Positions 8,661 to 19,513 of a stretch of 64,000 bases of DNA are shown here, in pieces. Each line of letters begins with the position of its first letter. Positions within the stretch are counted from its first letter, which is position 1. The DNA is from Streptomyces sp. 840.1 (GTDB lineage Bacteria > Actinomycetota > Actinomycetes > Streptomycetales > Streptomycetaceae), in assembly GCF_003751445.1 (NCBI RefSeq), contig NZ_RJUU01000001.1, positions 3,725,001 through 3,789,000 on the forward strand, written 5' to 3'. A program made the position numbers and the translations under genes. A model generated the notes under the pieces. The model made no database searches. It had not been told where the DNA came from and saw nothing but the letters and a program-made list of their open reading frames with translations.

Positions 8661-9515
8661 TCAGCGGGCGAGCCGGCCGAGGAGGGAACCGGCGGCCGTG
8701 ATGCCGACGGCGGCGGCGAAGGCCAGCACCCCGAAGTCCAGGCCGAGATGGGAGGGAGTGCCGATGAGCAGCCCGCGCAGTGCGTCGACCTGGTAGCTCA
8801 GGGGGTTCACCTTGCTGATCGCCTGGAGCCAGCCGGGCATCAGGGCGACGGGGTAGAGCGCGTTGGAGGCGAAGAAGAGCGGCATCGTGATGGCCTGGCC
8901 GATGCCCATCAGCCGGTCCCGGGTGAGCACGATCCCGGCGATCGACATCGACAGGCAGGAGAAGAACGCCGAACCGAGCACCACGACCACGGCCACACCG
9001 AGCAGATGCAGCGGGTTCCAGCTCATGCCGACGCCGAGCAGCGCGGCGATCACGATGACGACGACGGCCTGGATCACGGCCTTCACGCCGGCGGCGAACG
9101 CCTTGCCGGTCACGAGGGCCGAGCGCGGGGTCGGGGTGACCATGAGTTTGGTGAGGACGCCGGAGTCGCGCTCCCAGATGATCATGATGCCGTAGAAGAT
9201 CGCGATGAACATGGCCGACTGGGCGATGATCCCGGGCGCCAGGAAGTCGAGATAGGGGACGCCGCCGGTGGGGATGGCGTGGATGCGGGAGAACGTCGTA
9301 CCGAAGATCAGCAGCCAGAGCGCGGGCTGGACGGCGCGGGTGTAGATCTCGGTCCGGTCGTGCATCAGCTTCTGCAGTTCGACGGCGCACATCGCGCCGA
9401 CCCGGGCCGGTACGACCCGCCAGCCGGTGCGCGGCGGTGGCGGGGTGAGCAGCAGGGCGAAGCGCGGATCGGGCTCAGCCGCGCCGGGTTGCGGTGCGAC
9501 GGGTGCGGCGGACAT
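8661..9515 (-). CDS. ABC-2 type export permease (DrrB-like)
   Basis: A 284-residue membrane subunit of an ABC-2 exporter. After a Pro-rich cytosolic N terminus, an amphipathic segment (VELQKLMHDRTEIYTRAVQP) precedes six membrane helices. FLAPGIIAQSAMFIAIFYG and PLFFASNALYPVALMPGWLQ are typical of daunorubicin-resistance-type DrrB permeases. With the ATPase encoded directly upstream (41-base overlap) it should export a drug, lipid or other hydrophobic compound; the substrate cannot be read from sequence. The MarR gene at the head of the operon suggests ligand-inducible expression. No biosynthetic genes are adjacent. Confidence 0.88.
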   Translation of the reverse strand: MSAAPVAPQPGAAEPDPRFALLLTPPPPRTGWRVVPARVGAMCAVELQKLMHDRTEIYTRAVQPALWLLIFGTTFSRIHAIPTGGVPYLDFLAPGIIAQSAMFIAIFYGIMIIWERDSGVLTKLMVTPTPRSALVTGKAFAAGVKAVIQAVVVIVIAALLGVGMSWNPLHLLGVAVVVVLGSAFFSCLSMSIAGIVLTRDRLMGIGQAITMPLFFASNALYPVALMPGWLQAISKVNPLSYQVDALRGLLIGTPSHLGLDFGVLAFAAAVGITAAGSLLGRLAR

Positions 9516-10335
9516 CGTTGAACGCTCCCTTCTCCGCCTCGGACCCGGGGTCGTCCAGGCCGCTTCCGGAGTGGTGCCGGAAGACGTCCTCCAGGGACGG
9601 CGGCGGGGCGGCGGGTTCGCCGGATTCCCGGCGGTGGGCGACCAGTTCGCCCTTCAGCTCGGCGGGGGTGCCGAGTGCGCGGAGCCTGCCGAGGTGCATC
9701 AGGGCGAGCCGGTCGCAGCGGCGGTCGGCCTCGTCCATGGAGTGCGTGGTCACCAGGACGGTCATCCCGGTGCCGGTCCGGATCTCGTTGATGCGGTCCC
9801 AGACGCTGTCCCGGGCGATCGGGTCCAGGCCGATCGTCGGCTCGTCCAGGATCAGCAGCCGGGGCGCGCTGACGAGGGCCTGGGCCAGTTCGAGGCGGCG
9901 GACCATGCCGCCGGAGTACGTGGCGGCGAGCCGGCCCGCGACATCGCCCAGCCCGACGGCGTCCAGGGCCTGGGCGACCCGTGCCGCGCGCTCACGGCGC
10001 GGCACGTCGTACACCCGGGCGAACAGCTGGACGTTCTCCAGGCCGGTGAGCCCGGCGTCGGCCGACAACTGCTGCGGTACGTAGCCGAGCAGGCGCCGCA
10101 CCGCCATCCGCTCCCGGGCCGCGTCGTGGCCGAACACCTCGACGACCCCGCTCGGCACGGGCAGCAGGGTGGTGATGGCGCGCATCGTGGTGGTCTTGCC
10201 CGCGCCGTTCGGGCCGAGCAGCCCGAACACCTCCCCGGGCCGGACCAGCAGGTCCAGGCCGTCGACGGCCCTGGAGTCGCCGAAGCTGTAGGTCAGGCCG
10301 GTGCACCGGACGGCGGGTACGGCTTCTGTGGTCAC
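9475..10335 (-). CDS. ABC exporter ATP-binding protein (DrrA-like)
   Basis: A 286-residue ATPase with Walker A GPNGAGKTT at residues 41-49, signature YSGGMVRRLELAQAL and Walker B LLILDEPTIGLD. The switch His is in VTTHSMDEADRRCDRL. The C-terminal tail with LEDVFRHHSG is characteristic of the DrrA group. It drives the ABC-2 permease encoded next. It overlaps the MarR stop by four bases upstream and the permease start by 41 bases downstream, so the three genes form one tightly coupled operon. Confidence 0.9.
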   Translation of the reverse strand: MTTEAVPAVRCTGLTYSFGDSRAVDGLDLLVRPGEVFGLLGPNGAGKTTTMRAITTLLPVPSGVVEVFGHDAARERMAVRRLLGYVPQQLSADAGLTGLENVQLFARVYDVPRRERAARVAQALDAVGLGDVAGRLAATYSGGMVRRLELAQALVSAPRLLILDEPTIGLDPIARDSVWDRINEIRTGTGMTVLVTTHSMDEADRRCDRLALMHLGRLRALGTPAELKGELVAHRRESGEPAAPPPSLEDVFRHHSGSGLDDPGSEAEKGAFNDVRRTRRTATRRG

Positions 10336-10787
10336 TCGGTCTCATCCCCCTCACGCATGGAAGCGGCGAGTCGGTGCAGGGCCGGGAGCGCGGCGGTGAG
10401 CGCCGCACGGTCCTCGGCGTCCAGCCCGGCCAGATGGCGGCGGAAGAGCGCCGCACGGCGGGCGTGCCACTCATGCAGCGTCTCCGCCCCGGCGGGGGTG
10501 GGGTACAGCAGCGCCGCGCGGCCGTCCCCGGGGTCCTTCTCCCGCCGCAGCAGCCCCTCGGCGACCAGATGGTTGACCAGCGTGCTGACCGAGTTGGCCG
10601 CCAGGCAGAGGCTCCGTGCGGCCGTCGAGACGCGTACGCCGGGCTCACCGACCACCAGCCGCAACAGCTCGGCGTGCGCCCCGCGCAGCCGGGGAGCGGA
10701 CAGCCCGCTCCACAGCCTGCGCCGGGCGAGCCGCTGGATACGGGGCAGAAGTCCGGCGAGTTCGTCGGACAGCTCACTCGTCTTCAC
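10332..10787 (-). CDS. MarR-family transcriptional regulator
   Basis: A 151-residue winged-helix regulator. The DNA-binding core is at about residues 37-100: ELLRLVVGEPGVRVSTAARS, then SVSTLVNHLVAEGLL (recognition helix) and a wing with RREKDPGDGRAALLYPTPAG. Flanking helices would form the dimer interface. The GTG at 10787 has GGAGCG immediately upstream. It is the first gene of a three-gene operon with a DrrAB-type exporter, so it probably represses that exporter and itself until a substrate-like ligand binds. An imperfect inverted repeat lies just upstream. Confidence 0.88.
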   Translation of the reverse strand: MKTSELSDELAGLLPRIQRLARRRLWSGLSAPRLRGAHAELLRLVVGEPGVRVSTAARSLCLAANSVSTLVNHLVAEGLLRREKDPGDGRAALLYPTPAGAETLHEWHARRAALFRRHLAGLDAEDRAALTAALPALHRLAASMREGDETE

Positions 10788-10796
10788 CGCTCCATT

Positions 10797-10817
10797 TTAG
10801 CTCTGCATACGAACTAA
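10797..10817. promoter_or_regulatory. Candidate MarR operator
   Basis: TTAGCTC and GAACTAA form an imperfect inverted repeat (six of seven pairs) around a 7-base centre, 10 bases upstream of the marR start. The A/T-rich composition here is unusual for the region. Its position would block the regulator's own promoter. Confidence 0.35.
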
Positions 10818-10968
10818 GTCATCGGCTGCGGGCCCCGTCGAGGAACCGGCTCCGCGCCCGCCGACCGCGCGTCCGGCCGCGCGTCAGGCCTTACGCCGTC
10901 ACTACGCGGGGCCCGCTAGCGTCTTTCGCCTGATCCGAACAAGAGGCCTCGGCACCCCTCCGACCAGC

Positions 10969-10994
10969 AAAAAGGCCCTCCCGGTGGGAGGGCC
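10969..10994 (-). terminator. Rho-independent terminator after tRNA-Arg
   Basis: On the minus strand GGCCCTCCC pairs perfectly with GGGAGGGCC across a 3-base loop and is followed by TTTTT. It lies 20 bases beyond the tRNA 3' end, a canonical intrinsic terminator. Confidence 0.85.
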
Positions 10995-11014
10995 CGACAT
11001 CGGCTGGGCTGAAG

Positions 11015-11087
11015 CGCCCCCGGCAGGACTCGAACCTGCGGCCAAGCGCTTAGAAGGCGCCTGCTCTATCCACTGAGCTACGGGGGC
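11015..11087 (-). tRNA. tRNA-Arg, anticodon TCT
   Basis: A 73-nt cloverleaf with acceptor stem GCCCCCG/CGGGGGC, D arm GCTC...GAGC, anticodon loop CTTCTAA and T arm GCAGG-TTCGAGT-CCTGC. The TCT anticodon reads AGA, a rare arginine codon in such high-GC genomes. The 3' CCA is not encoded. A terminator follows. Confidence 0.97.
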
Positions 11088-11394
11088 CGGGTGGTGGACT
11101 CGGTGACCTGGAGCCCTGGGACCCGGGCGGTCCGTGACCTGCCGGGACAAGGATAGGGCTCCGATCGCCTGGACCCGGTTGCTTCACCTGCGTGGCACGA
11201 TGTGGAGGTTCGGTGAAGCGAAACGATAATCGCAGGTAGGTGCGATTCATGCATAGCTTTTGGCGCCTCACGCCCCGGGCGTTGTGCACTCGTTATGCCT
11301 GCGCCCCACTCGTCCCCTCTGTCCTGAGGAGGAACCGCCGCGCAGAGGGGGCTATACGCTTCAAAAAGGCGCCAAAATTGGGCATTCTTCGCAT
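11088..11394. other. Divergent intergenic region, tRNA-Arg / dynA
   Basis: This 307-bp region should hold the tRNA promoter (minus) and the dynA promoter (plus). A 10-bp arm TTTTGGCGCC at 11258-11267 recurs inverted at 11368-11377, 100 bases apart. A TATACG at 11353-11358 could be a -10 element for dynA. There is no good Shine-Dalgarno before the dynA start. Confidence 0.4.
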
Positions 11395-13056
11395 GTGGTG
11401 ACCTTGGACGTACGGCCTCAGCTCATCGACGCACTTTCCGCCCTGCGCGACCGTGTCGCTGCCGTGCGTCTTCCACTCCCGCTGCCGGGCGCTCCACGCG
11501 CCAGGCAGACCCGGATCGAGCTGCTCGCCCAGCTCGACGACTATCTGCTGCCCCGCCTCAAGGACCCCGAGGCACCCCTGCTCGCGGTCATCGGCGGATC
11601 CACCGGCGCCGGCAAGTCGACGCTCGTCAACTCCCTGGTGGGGCGCCGGGTCAGCGAGGCCGGGGTGCTCCGGCCGACCACCCGCACCCCGGTACTGGTC
11701 TGCCATCCGGACGATCATCACTGGTTCGCGGACATCCGGGTGCTCCCGCAGCTGACCCGGGTCTGGCTCTCGCCCGAGGAGTCCGCCAACCCCGGCCAGT
11801 GCGACGACCTCGAAGGACCCGACGGGCACGCGGCCGAGGAAGGGACCGCGCTCCGCGTCGAGACCGCCGCCGGGCTGCCGCGCGGGCTCGCCCTGCTGGA
11901 CGCCCCCGACATCGACTCGCTCGTCGTGCGCAACCGGGTGCTGGCCGCCGAACTCGTCTGCGCCGCCGACGTCTGGGTGATGGTGACCACCGCCGCCCGC
12001 TACGCCGACGCCGTGCCCTGGCACCTGCTGCGCACCGCCAAGGAGTACGACGCCTCGCTCGTCACCGTCCTGGACCGGGTGCCGCACCAGGTGATCGCCG
12101 AGGTGTCGCGGCAGTACGGGGCGCTGCTCACCAAGGCCGGTCTCGGCGAGGTGCCCCGCTTCACCATCCCCGAGCTGCCCGAGTCGGCGGGCGGCGGCAG
12201 CGGGCTGCTGCCCACCACGGCGGTCGCCCCGCTGCGCGCCTGGCTCACCCACCGCGCCCAGGACCCGGCGGCCCGTCAGCAGGCGGTCGGACGTACGGCG
12301 GCCGGGGTCATCGACTCACTCGACGTCCGGCTGCCCGCGCTCGCCGGGGCCGTCGCGGCCCAGTACGCGGCCGCCGTGCGGCTGACCGGGGTGGTCGAGG
12401 ACGCGTACCGCAAGGAGGGCGCACGGGTCCGGCGGCGGCTGCAGAACGGCGGCGCGCTGGCCGGCGACGCCCGCACCCGGTGGCGCGGCTACCCGCTGTA
12501 CAGCACCACGGAGGAAGTCCTCGAAGCCCTGGTGGAGAGCCTCGCCGCACTCCTGGAGTGCGCGGTGGCGGCCGCCGACGAACAGATCCGGACGACCTGG
12601 CGCCGGGAGCCCGCAGCGGCGGTGTTCGGCTTCGAGACGGTCGGCCGGGAAGAGGGCGGCTGGGGCCCGCCGGAAGACATCCGGGGCCGGATCGCCATGA
12701 CCGTACGGCGCTGGCGCAGGGTCCTGGAGGAGCTGGCCGAGGAGGAGGTGCGCCTCATGGAACGCAACGCCGCGCCCGACGCGGAGACCGTCACCACCCT
12801 GCTCGCCGCCGCCCTGCTCGGCGGCCGCCGGGCCCGTAACGCCGGCGAGCAGCTGGCCGAACGCATCGGCGCCCAGGGCGCGCTGAGGCTGTGCGACAAG
12901 GGCGGGGCACTGCTCACCAGCTATCTCGACCAGGTGCTGGGCGGCGAGCGCGACCGGCGCCTCGCCCCGCTGGACGCACTCGACGTGGCACCCGAGCCGC
13001 AGGCCGAACTGATCGCGGCGCTGTCCGTACTGCAGAAGGAGAGGTGGCAGCGATGA
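11395..13056 (+). CDS. dynA: Dynamin-like GTPase, DynA type
   Basis: A 553-residue bacterial dynamin-family GTPase. It has a P-loop [10 protein letters not shown] at about residues 67-76 and a switch region with [33 protein letters not shown] serves as the G3 DxxG-type region, and long helices in the second half form the stalk. There are no membrane helices. In Streptomyces the paired dynamins DynA and DynB stabilise FtsZ rings during sporulation septation. Order and size here, soluble protein first and membrane protein second, with an SSB gene after, fit that pair. Start GTG 11395 (the next codon is also GTG) is chosen from the conserved N terminus; no clear ribosome binding site precedes it. 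Confidence 0.8.
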   Translation: MVTLDVRPQLIDALSALRDRVAAVRLPLPLPGAPRARQTRIELLAQLDDYLLPRLKDPEAPLLAVIGGSTGAGKSTLVNSLVGRRVSEAGVLRPTTRTPVLVCHPDDHHWFADIRVLPQLTRVWLSPEESANPGQCDDLEGPDGHAAEEGTALRVETAAGLPRGLALLDAPDIDSLVVRNRVLAAELVCAADVWVMVTTAARYADAVPWHLLRTAKEYDASLVTVLDRVPHQVIAEVSRQYGALLTKAGLGEVPRFTIPELPESAGGGSGLLPTTAVAPLRAWLTHRAQDPAARQQAVGRTAAGVIDSLDVRLPALAGAVAAQYAAAVRLTGVVEDAYRKEGARVRRRLQNGGALAGDARTRWRGYPLYSTTEEVLEALVESLAALLECAVAAADEQIRTTWRREPAAAVFGFETVGREEGGWGPPEDIRGRIAMTVRRWRRVLEELAEEEVRLMERNAAPDAETVTTLLAAALLGGRRARNAGEQLAERIGAQGALRLCDKGGALLTSYLDQVLGGERDRRLAPLDALDVAPEPQAELIAALSVLQKERWQR

Positions 13057-15083
13057 CTGCCGTCACTGACGAGGGTCCGGGCCGGGGACAAGGACCGCAG
13101 CAGGAGCCGGAGCCGGAGTTGCGGCCGGAGTCGGGTCCGCAGCCGGGGCGCCGCCCGGACGAGGAGGCGGCCCACAGCGAGAACCGGGCGGGCGACCAGG
13201 CCGAGGACCGGCCGAGCGGGCGCGGGAAGGACCGGGCGAAGGACCGGTCGAGCGAGCGGGCGAAGGATGGAGCCGAGGAGCGCGGCCGGCCGGGCGGCGG
13301 CTGGGACGACGGCCTCATCGCCCGTCGCGCCGCCGCCGGGGCCGCCCCCCGGCAGGCGCCGGAAGCCGCCCCGGACGAGGACGCCCGCCCCCAGGTCGAG
13401 GCGTACGTCCCCTCCGGCAGCCCGCTCAGCCCCCGGCTGGACGCACTGCGCGAACTCGTCGGGCTCTCCAGGGCCCGGCTCGACCGGGCCGACCTCGTGG
13501 AGGCGGGCCGGGTGCTCGACGAGGCGGCCGCCCGGCAGCGGCTCTCGTCGCGGCACACCGTCGTCGCCATCGCCGGAGCCAGCGGCAGCGGCAAGTCGAC
13601 GCTCTTCAACTCCCTGGCGGGCGCACAGATCTCCGAGGCCGGGCTGCGCAGGCCGACCACCGCCGCGCCCATCGCCTGCTCGTGGACGGACGGCGCCGCG
13701 GGGCTGCTGGACCGGCTGGCCATCCCGGGGCGGCTCAGGCGCCGCCCGCAGCCGGGCGGCGCGGGGGCCGACGAGGCGCTCCAGGGGCTCGTCCTGGTCG
13801 ACCTGCCCGACCACGACTCGGCGGCGGCCGGACACCGGGAACAGGTGGACCGGGTACTGGCGCTGGTCGACGCGGTGGTCTGGGTCGTGGACCCGGAGAA
13901 GTACGCGGACGCCGCACTGCACGAGCGCTACCTGCGGCCGCTCGCCGGGCACGCCGAGGTCACCTTCGTCGTCCTCAACCAGATCGACCGGCTGCCGGGC
14001 GAGGCCGCCGACCAGGTCCTGGACGACCTGCGCCGGCTGCTCGACGAGGACGGCATGGCCCTGGGCGAACACGGCGAACCGGGCGCCACCGTCCTGTCCC
14101 TGTCCGCGCTCACCGGCGACGGGGTCGGCGAACTGCGTGAACTCCTGGGCCGGTTCGTCCAGGAGCGCTCGGCCGCGACGCGCCGCCTCTCCGCCGATGT
14201 GGACGCCGCCGCCGCCAGGCTGCGCCCGGTGTACGTGGCCGAGGGGCGCACCGGGCTGGGGGAGCGGGCCCGGGAGGAGTTCGCCGGCCGGCTCGCGGAA
14301 GCCGTCGGCGCCGCCGCGGCGGGCCAGGCGGCGGAGCGCGAATGGCGCCGCAACGCGGGCCGGGCGTGCGGGACGCCGTGGCTGCGCCTGTGGCGCTGGT
14401 ACGAGTCCACCAGGCAGCCCCGGCTCCTGGACCGGACGGCGCTCACCGCACCGCCCGAGGAACAGCTCACCGCACGTCAGCGCGTCGAGCAGGCGGTGCG
14501 CACGGTCGCGGACGAGGCCGTGGACGGGCTGCCGGGACCGTGGGCGCAAGCGGTGCGCGAGGCCGCTGTGCACGGGGCGCAGGGGCTGCCCGAGGCCCTC
14601 GACGAGCTGGCCGAGCGCGCCGGCGCCGCGCCGGTGAAGGGCGCGGAGAACGACGGCGGCGAGCCGGCGGAACCCGGGGCGCGGGCCGGGGCGCACCGGG
14701 GGCGGGCCGGTGTCAGGCCGCCCCGCCCGGCCTGGTGGCCCGCGGCCGTGCTGGCGCAGGTGGCGATGACGCTGCTGCAGATCTTCGGCGGCCTGTGGCT
14801 GATCGGCCAGATCGTCGGCGTACTCGAACCGGGGCTCCTGACGCCCGCCCTGGTGATGCTGGCGGGGATCGTCGGCGGTCCGCTGGTGGAGTGGTCGTGC
14901 GCGGCGGCGGCCCGGGGGCCCGCGCGGCGGTACGGCCAGGAGGCCGAACGCCGGCTGCGCGAGGCGGCGGCCGCCTGCGGCCGGGCCCGGGTGCTCGATC
15001 CGGTGTCGGCGGAACTGGTGCGCTATCGAGAGGTGCGCGAGCGCTTTGTGGCGGTGACGGAGTTTTCCACAACGGGCCGTTAG
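13053..15083 (+). CDS. dynB: Membrane dynamin-like GTPase, DynB type
   Basis: A 676-residue GTPase translationally coupled to the preceding one (ATGA overlap). Residues 1-110 are a highly charged, low-complexity Arg/Asp/Glu/Pro region. The P-loop GASGSGKST lies at 175-183, [14 protein letters not shown] forms the switch region, and LVDLPDHDS is the DxxG motif. NQID in [12 protein letters not shown] supplies the nucleotide-specificity motif. Two membrane helices near 562-585 and 593-612 ([20 protein letters not shown] and the next) tether it to the membrane. This matches DynB, which with DynA forms a membrane-bound complex at sporulation septa. The function is by family and neighbourhood. Confidence 0.82.
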   Translation: MTAVTDEGPGRGQGPQQEPEPELRPESGPQPGRRPDEEAAHSENRAGDQAEDRPSGRGKDRAKDRSSERAKDGAEERGRPGGGWDDGLIARRAAAGAAPRQAPEAAPDEDARPQVEAYVPSGSPLSPRLDALRELVGLSRARLDRADLVEAGRVLDEAAARQRLSSRHTVVAIAGASGSGKSTLFNSLAGAQISEAGLRRPTTAAPIACSWTDGAAGLLDRLAIPGRLRRRPQPGGAGADEALQGLVLVDLPDHDSAAAGHREQVDRVLALVDAVVWVVDPEKYADAALHERYLRPLAGHAEVTFVVLNQIDRLPGEAADQVLDDLRRLLDEDGMALGEHGEPGATVLSLSALTGDGVGELRELLGRFVQERSAATRRLSADVDAAAARLRPVYVAEGRTGLGERAREEFAGRLAEAVGAAAAGQAAEREWRRNAGRACGTPWLRLWRWYESTRQPRLLDRTALTAPPEEQLTARQRVEQAVRTVADEAVDGLPGPWAQAVREAAVHGAQGLPEALDELAERAGAAPVKGAENDGGEPAEPGARAGAHRGRAGVRPPRPAWWPAAVLAQVAMTLLQIFGGLWLIGQIVGVLEPGLLTPALVMLAGIVGGPLVEWSCAAAARGPARRYGQEAERRLREAAAACGRARVLDPVSAELVRYREVRERFVAVTEFSTTGR

Positions 15084-15185
15084 TCCACAGGCGCCCGCAG
15101 GAATTCCGCCTCCCCTTCAGCATGGGATCAGTGACCGGACGCAAGGACGCGGTCACTGAATCCAGTGCGAGGGGGAGGCGGAGTC

Positions 15186-15956
15186 ATGAACGAGACCTTG
15201 GTGACGCTGGTGGGCAATGCGGCCACCGGTGTGGAGTTCCGGGAGACCGCGAGCGGCGGAATGGCGCGATTCCGGTTCGCGGTGACGCCGCGACGGTGGG
15301 ACCGGGGGAAACAGCTCTGGGCGGACGGGCACACCAGCTTCTACACCGTGTGGGCGTGGCGGGCCCTGGCGTCGAATCTGACCGGTTCCGTTTCCGTGGG
15401 GGAACCCCTGGTGGTGCACGGCAGGCTGAAGGTGCGTGAGGAGGAACGGGACGGGCAGCGGCGGACGTTCGTGGACATCGAGGCGACGGCGGTGGGCCAC
15501 GATCTGACCAGGGGGACGTCGGCCTTCCGGCGGGTGGTCAGGGCCGAGCCGGGGCTGGTGTCGCGCACCGGCGGCGCGGATGCGGCCGAGCCGGACCGGT
15601 GGGCGGTGCGCGAGGCGTCAGGGCGGGACCGGCCGGCGGCGCCACCGCCGAGGGAACGGGGCGAGCAGCCGGGCGAGTCGGACCGGGCGGATCAGCGGGA
15701 GGAGCCCGCTGATCAGCCTGATCAGCGTGACGAACAGGCGAATCGGCAGGATCGGCCTGAACAGACGGGGTGGCAAGCCGATCAGCTGGATCAACTGGAC
15801 CAGTTGGATCAGTTGGGCCGGGCGGAGCAGCCGGATCAGTTGGACCGGGCGGATCAGCCGGAGCGGGTGAAGGCCCAGGATCGGGCGGAGCGTCCGGCGG
15901 CCGGGCGGCGGGTGGTTCGCCGGAAACGCGGGACCGAACTCGTCTCCGCACCATGA
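15186..15956 (+). CDS. ssb: Single-stranded DNA-binding protein paralogue (SsbB-like)
   Basis: A 256-residue protein with an N-terminal OB fold (about 1-115) typical of bacterial SSB: MNETLVTLVGNAATGVEF, ARFRFAVTPRRWD and EPLVVHGRLKVREEERDGQR. It probably coats single-stranded DNA. Streptomyces carry a second SSB used in chromosome segregation during sporulation, and proximity to dynamin genes fits that paralogue. The C-terminal half is unusual: low complexity, rich in Asp, Gln and Arg with DQL repeats (about residues 199-225), and it does not end in the acidic DDDxPF-type tip of the main SSB. The ATG has GAGGGGGAGGCGGAG upstream. Confidence 0.85.
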   Translation: MNETLVTLVGNAATGVEFRETASGGMARFRFAVTPRRWDRGKQLWADGHTSFYTVWAWRALASNLTGSVSVGEPLVVHGRLKVREEERDGQRRTFVDIEATAVGHDLTRGTSAFRRVVRAEPGLVSRTGGADAAEPDRWAVREASGRDRPAAPPPRERGEQPGESDRADQREEPADQPDQRDEQANRQDRPEQTGWQADQLDQLDQLDQLGRAEQPDQLDRADQPERVKAQDRAERPAAGRRVVRRKRGTELVSAP

Positions 15957-16016
15957 CCGGCCGGCGCCGGCCGGGGCCGAACGCGGGCCAACCACCTCTG
16001 GCCCAAGCGTTACCGG

Positions 16017-16047
16017 GGATAACGATTCCGAGTCGGAATGGTTATCC
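16017..16047. promoter_or_regulatory. 31-bp near-perfect palindrome, likely operator
   Basis: The segment begins GGATAACGATTCCGA and ends with its complement. Fourteen of fifteen base pairs match around a single central base; the only mismatch is a G-G at 16024/16040. It is A/T-rich for this genome. It lies 61 bases after ssb and 132 bases before the surface-protein start. The 1-base centre makes an RNA terminator unlikely, so I read it as a protein-binding site. The family is not recognised. Confidence 0.55.
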
Positions 16048-16179
16048 GAGGGTATGACGGGGGACTGTGCTTCGCTTCTTACTTAGGATTTCCCAGTACT
16101 CACAGGGCACTTGAGTCGGCAGGCGGGACATTCCCCACACGCGCACCAGGCGCGAGGGTCTCGCCCGGAGGGGAATTCT

Positions 16180-17637
16180 GTGTTTTTTGCTTCTTCAGCG
16201 ACCGCCTCGTCATCCGTGACGACGGTCAATTCCCGACGGTTCCGGGGCATATCCCGCCTGGCGGCGTCGGTGGTGGCATCCGGTCTGGTCATCGCCGGCA
16301 CCCTCGCCGGCGCGGGCGGCGCGGCTGCCGACGAGGCGCCGCAGCACCAGGGCGGCGCGAGCGCGGTACTGGACGGGTTGAAGACGTACGACGTCGCGGT
16401 GCTGCACGCGGACGGCAAGGACCAGAAGCTGCCGGCGGGTCTCTTCGAGATGACCGTCGACGGCGGCGGCAAGCTCAAGACGTACTGCATCGACATCCAC
16501 AACCCCACCCAGGACCAGGCGAAGTACCTGGAGACCCCCTGGGCCCAGACCTCGCTGGGCGGCAACAAGAACGCGGGCCGGATCCGCTGGATCCTGGAGC
16601 ACTCCTACCCGCAGGTCGATGACCTCTCGGCACTGGCCGAGGCGGCGGGCACCGGGCCGCTCACCGAGAAGACCGCGGCGGCGGGTACCCAGGTCGCCAT
16701 CTGGCGCTTCTCGGACAACGCCGACGTCGACGCCTCGGACCGCCAGGCGGAGAAGCTCGCCGACTGGCTGCAGAAGTCCGCGACCGACACGGCCGAGCCC
16801 AAGGCGTCCCTCTCCCTGGACTCCGCCGCGGTGTCCGGCCGGTCCGGTGAGCTGCTGGGCCCGGTCACCGTCCGCACCAACGCCGGCCAGGTCTCGGTGG
16901 CCCCGCCCGCCGACTCCGCCAGCGGCGTCAAGGTCACCGACAAGAAGGGCAAGGCCGTCACCACCGCGGCCAACGGCTCCGAGCTCTACTTCGACGTCCC
17001 GTCCGGTGCCGCCGACGGTTCGGCCGCACTGACCGTCCAGGCCACCACCTCGGTGCCCGTCGGCCGGGCCTTCGCCGGGGTGACCAGGAGCCAGACCCAG
17101 ATCCTGGCCGGCTCCAGCGAGTCCACGGTCTCCGCGAGCGCCACGGCGACCTGGGCCAAGAAGGGCGCGATGCCCGCGCTCACCGCGAAGAAGAACTGCG
17201 CCAAGGGCGGCGTGGACGTCACCGCGAGCAACAAGGGCGACGAGGCCTTCACCTTCGAGCTGGCCGGGGCGAAGCACACCGTCGCGGCGGGCAAGTCCGC
17301 GACCGTGACCGTGCCGGTCGCCGAGGACCAGGCGTACGACTTCACGATCACCGGGCCGGGCGGTTTCAGCAGGACGTTCACCGGCGTGCTGGACTGCGAG
17401 ACCAGCGGCAGCACCGCGACCACCACCGGCGGCCTCGACACCCAGACCGTCGACCAGCCCAACACGACCACCGCCACCGCGGGCGGCAGCTCCACGGGCG
17501 CCGAGGGCAACCTCGCGGAGACCGGAAGCTCCAACGCCACCCCCGTCATCGCGGGAATCGCGATCGGCCTCGTCGTCATCGGCGGCGGCGCGGTCTTCTT
17601 CCTCCGCCGGCGCAAGGGACAGACCTCCGGCGAGTGA
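16180..17637 (+). CDS. Thioester-domain, LPXTG-type cell-wall surface protein
   Basis: A 485-residue secreted protein. A long signal peptide (about 1-51, with RLAASVVASGLVIAGTLAGA) is followed by a TQXA-type thioester domain. Cys103 in LKTYCIDIHNPTQ and Gln171 in GTQVAIWRFSD are placed to form an internal Cys-Gln thioester, which in Gram-positive adhesins links covalently to host or surface ligands. Beta-rich domains and a Thr/Ser-rich spacer follow. The end is a sorting signal: LAETG at about 445-449, a hydrophobic helix and RRRKGQ, so a sortase should anchor it to peptidoglycan. GTG 16180 lies behind GGAGGGG. No sortase gene is in the window. Confidence 0.87.
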   Translation: MFFASSATASSSVTTVNSRRFRGISRLAASVVASGLVIAGTLAGAGGAAADEAPQHQGGASAVLDGLKTYDVAVLHADGKDQKLPAGLFEMTVDGGGKLKTYCIDIHNPTQDQAKYLETPWAQTSLGGNKNAGRIRWILEHSYPQVDDLSALAEAAGTGPLTEKTAAAGTQVAIWRFSDNADVDASDRQAEKLADWLQKSATDTAEPKASLSLDSAAVSGRSGELLGPVTVRTNAGQVSVAPPADSASGVKVTDKKGKAVTTAANGSELYFDVPSGAADGSAALTVQATTSVPVGRAFAGVTRSQTQILAGSSESTVSASATATWAKKGAMPALTAKKNCAKGGVDVTASNKGDEAFTFELAGAKHTVAAGKSATVTVPVAEDQAYDFTITGPGGFSRTFTGVLDCETSGSTATTTGGLDTQTVDQPNTTTATAGGSSTGAEGNLAETGSSNATPVIAGIAIGLVVIGGGAVFFLRRRKGQTSGE

Positions 17638-17670
17638 CGAGCGGCAGGCACACGGTGACGATGTGCTGAT

Positions 17671-17706
17671 GACAGCCCCGGGACGCGGCCGCGACCCGGG
17701 GCTGTC
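17671..17706 (+). terminator. Hairpin terminator after surface-protein gene
   Basis: A perfect 12-bp stem GACAGCCCCGGG with complement and a 12-base loop, 34 bases after the stop. It separates the surface-protein gene from ettA. Confidence 0.75.
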
Positions 17707-17843
17707 GCGTACCGGGGGGCCGGGCCGGGCCGTTGCCGGGGCCGGGAAGGTGTGCACCGCGGGCAGTACTGGTTTCCATCCGGGTACGGACGTCAGGCAA
17801 GATGGGTGTATCTGCCCACTCATCGATTGCCGGACGGTTTCTC

Positions 17844-19508
<1,665 letters not shown>

Positions 19509-19513
19509 TCGTC

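Noticed and set aside
8661..10787. MarR-DrrAB operon as part of an antibiotic biosynthetic cluster
   Set aside because: No polyketide, peptide or tailoring enzyme genes lie nearby; the neighbours are a sugar importer and a tRNA. A stand-alone exporter is simpler.
11015..11087. tRNA-Arg as an integration site with an adjacent mobile element
   Set aside because: No integrase gene or repeated tRNA 3' end was seen on either side.
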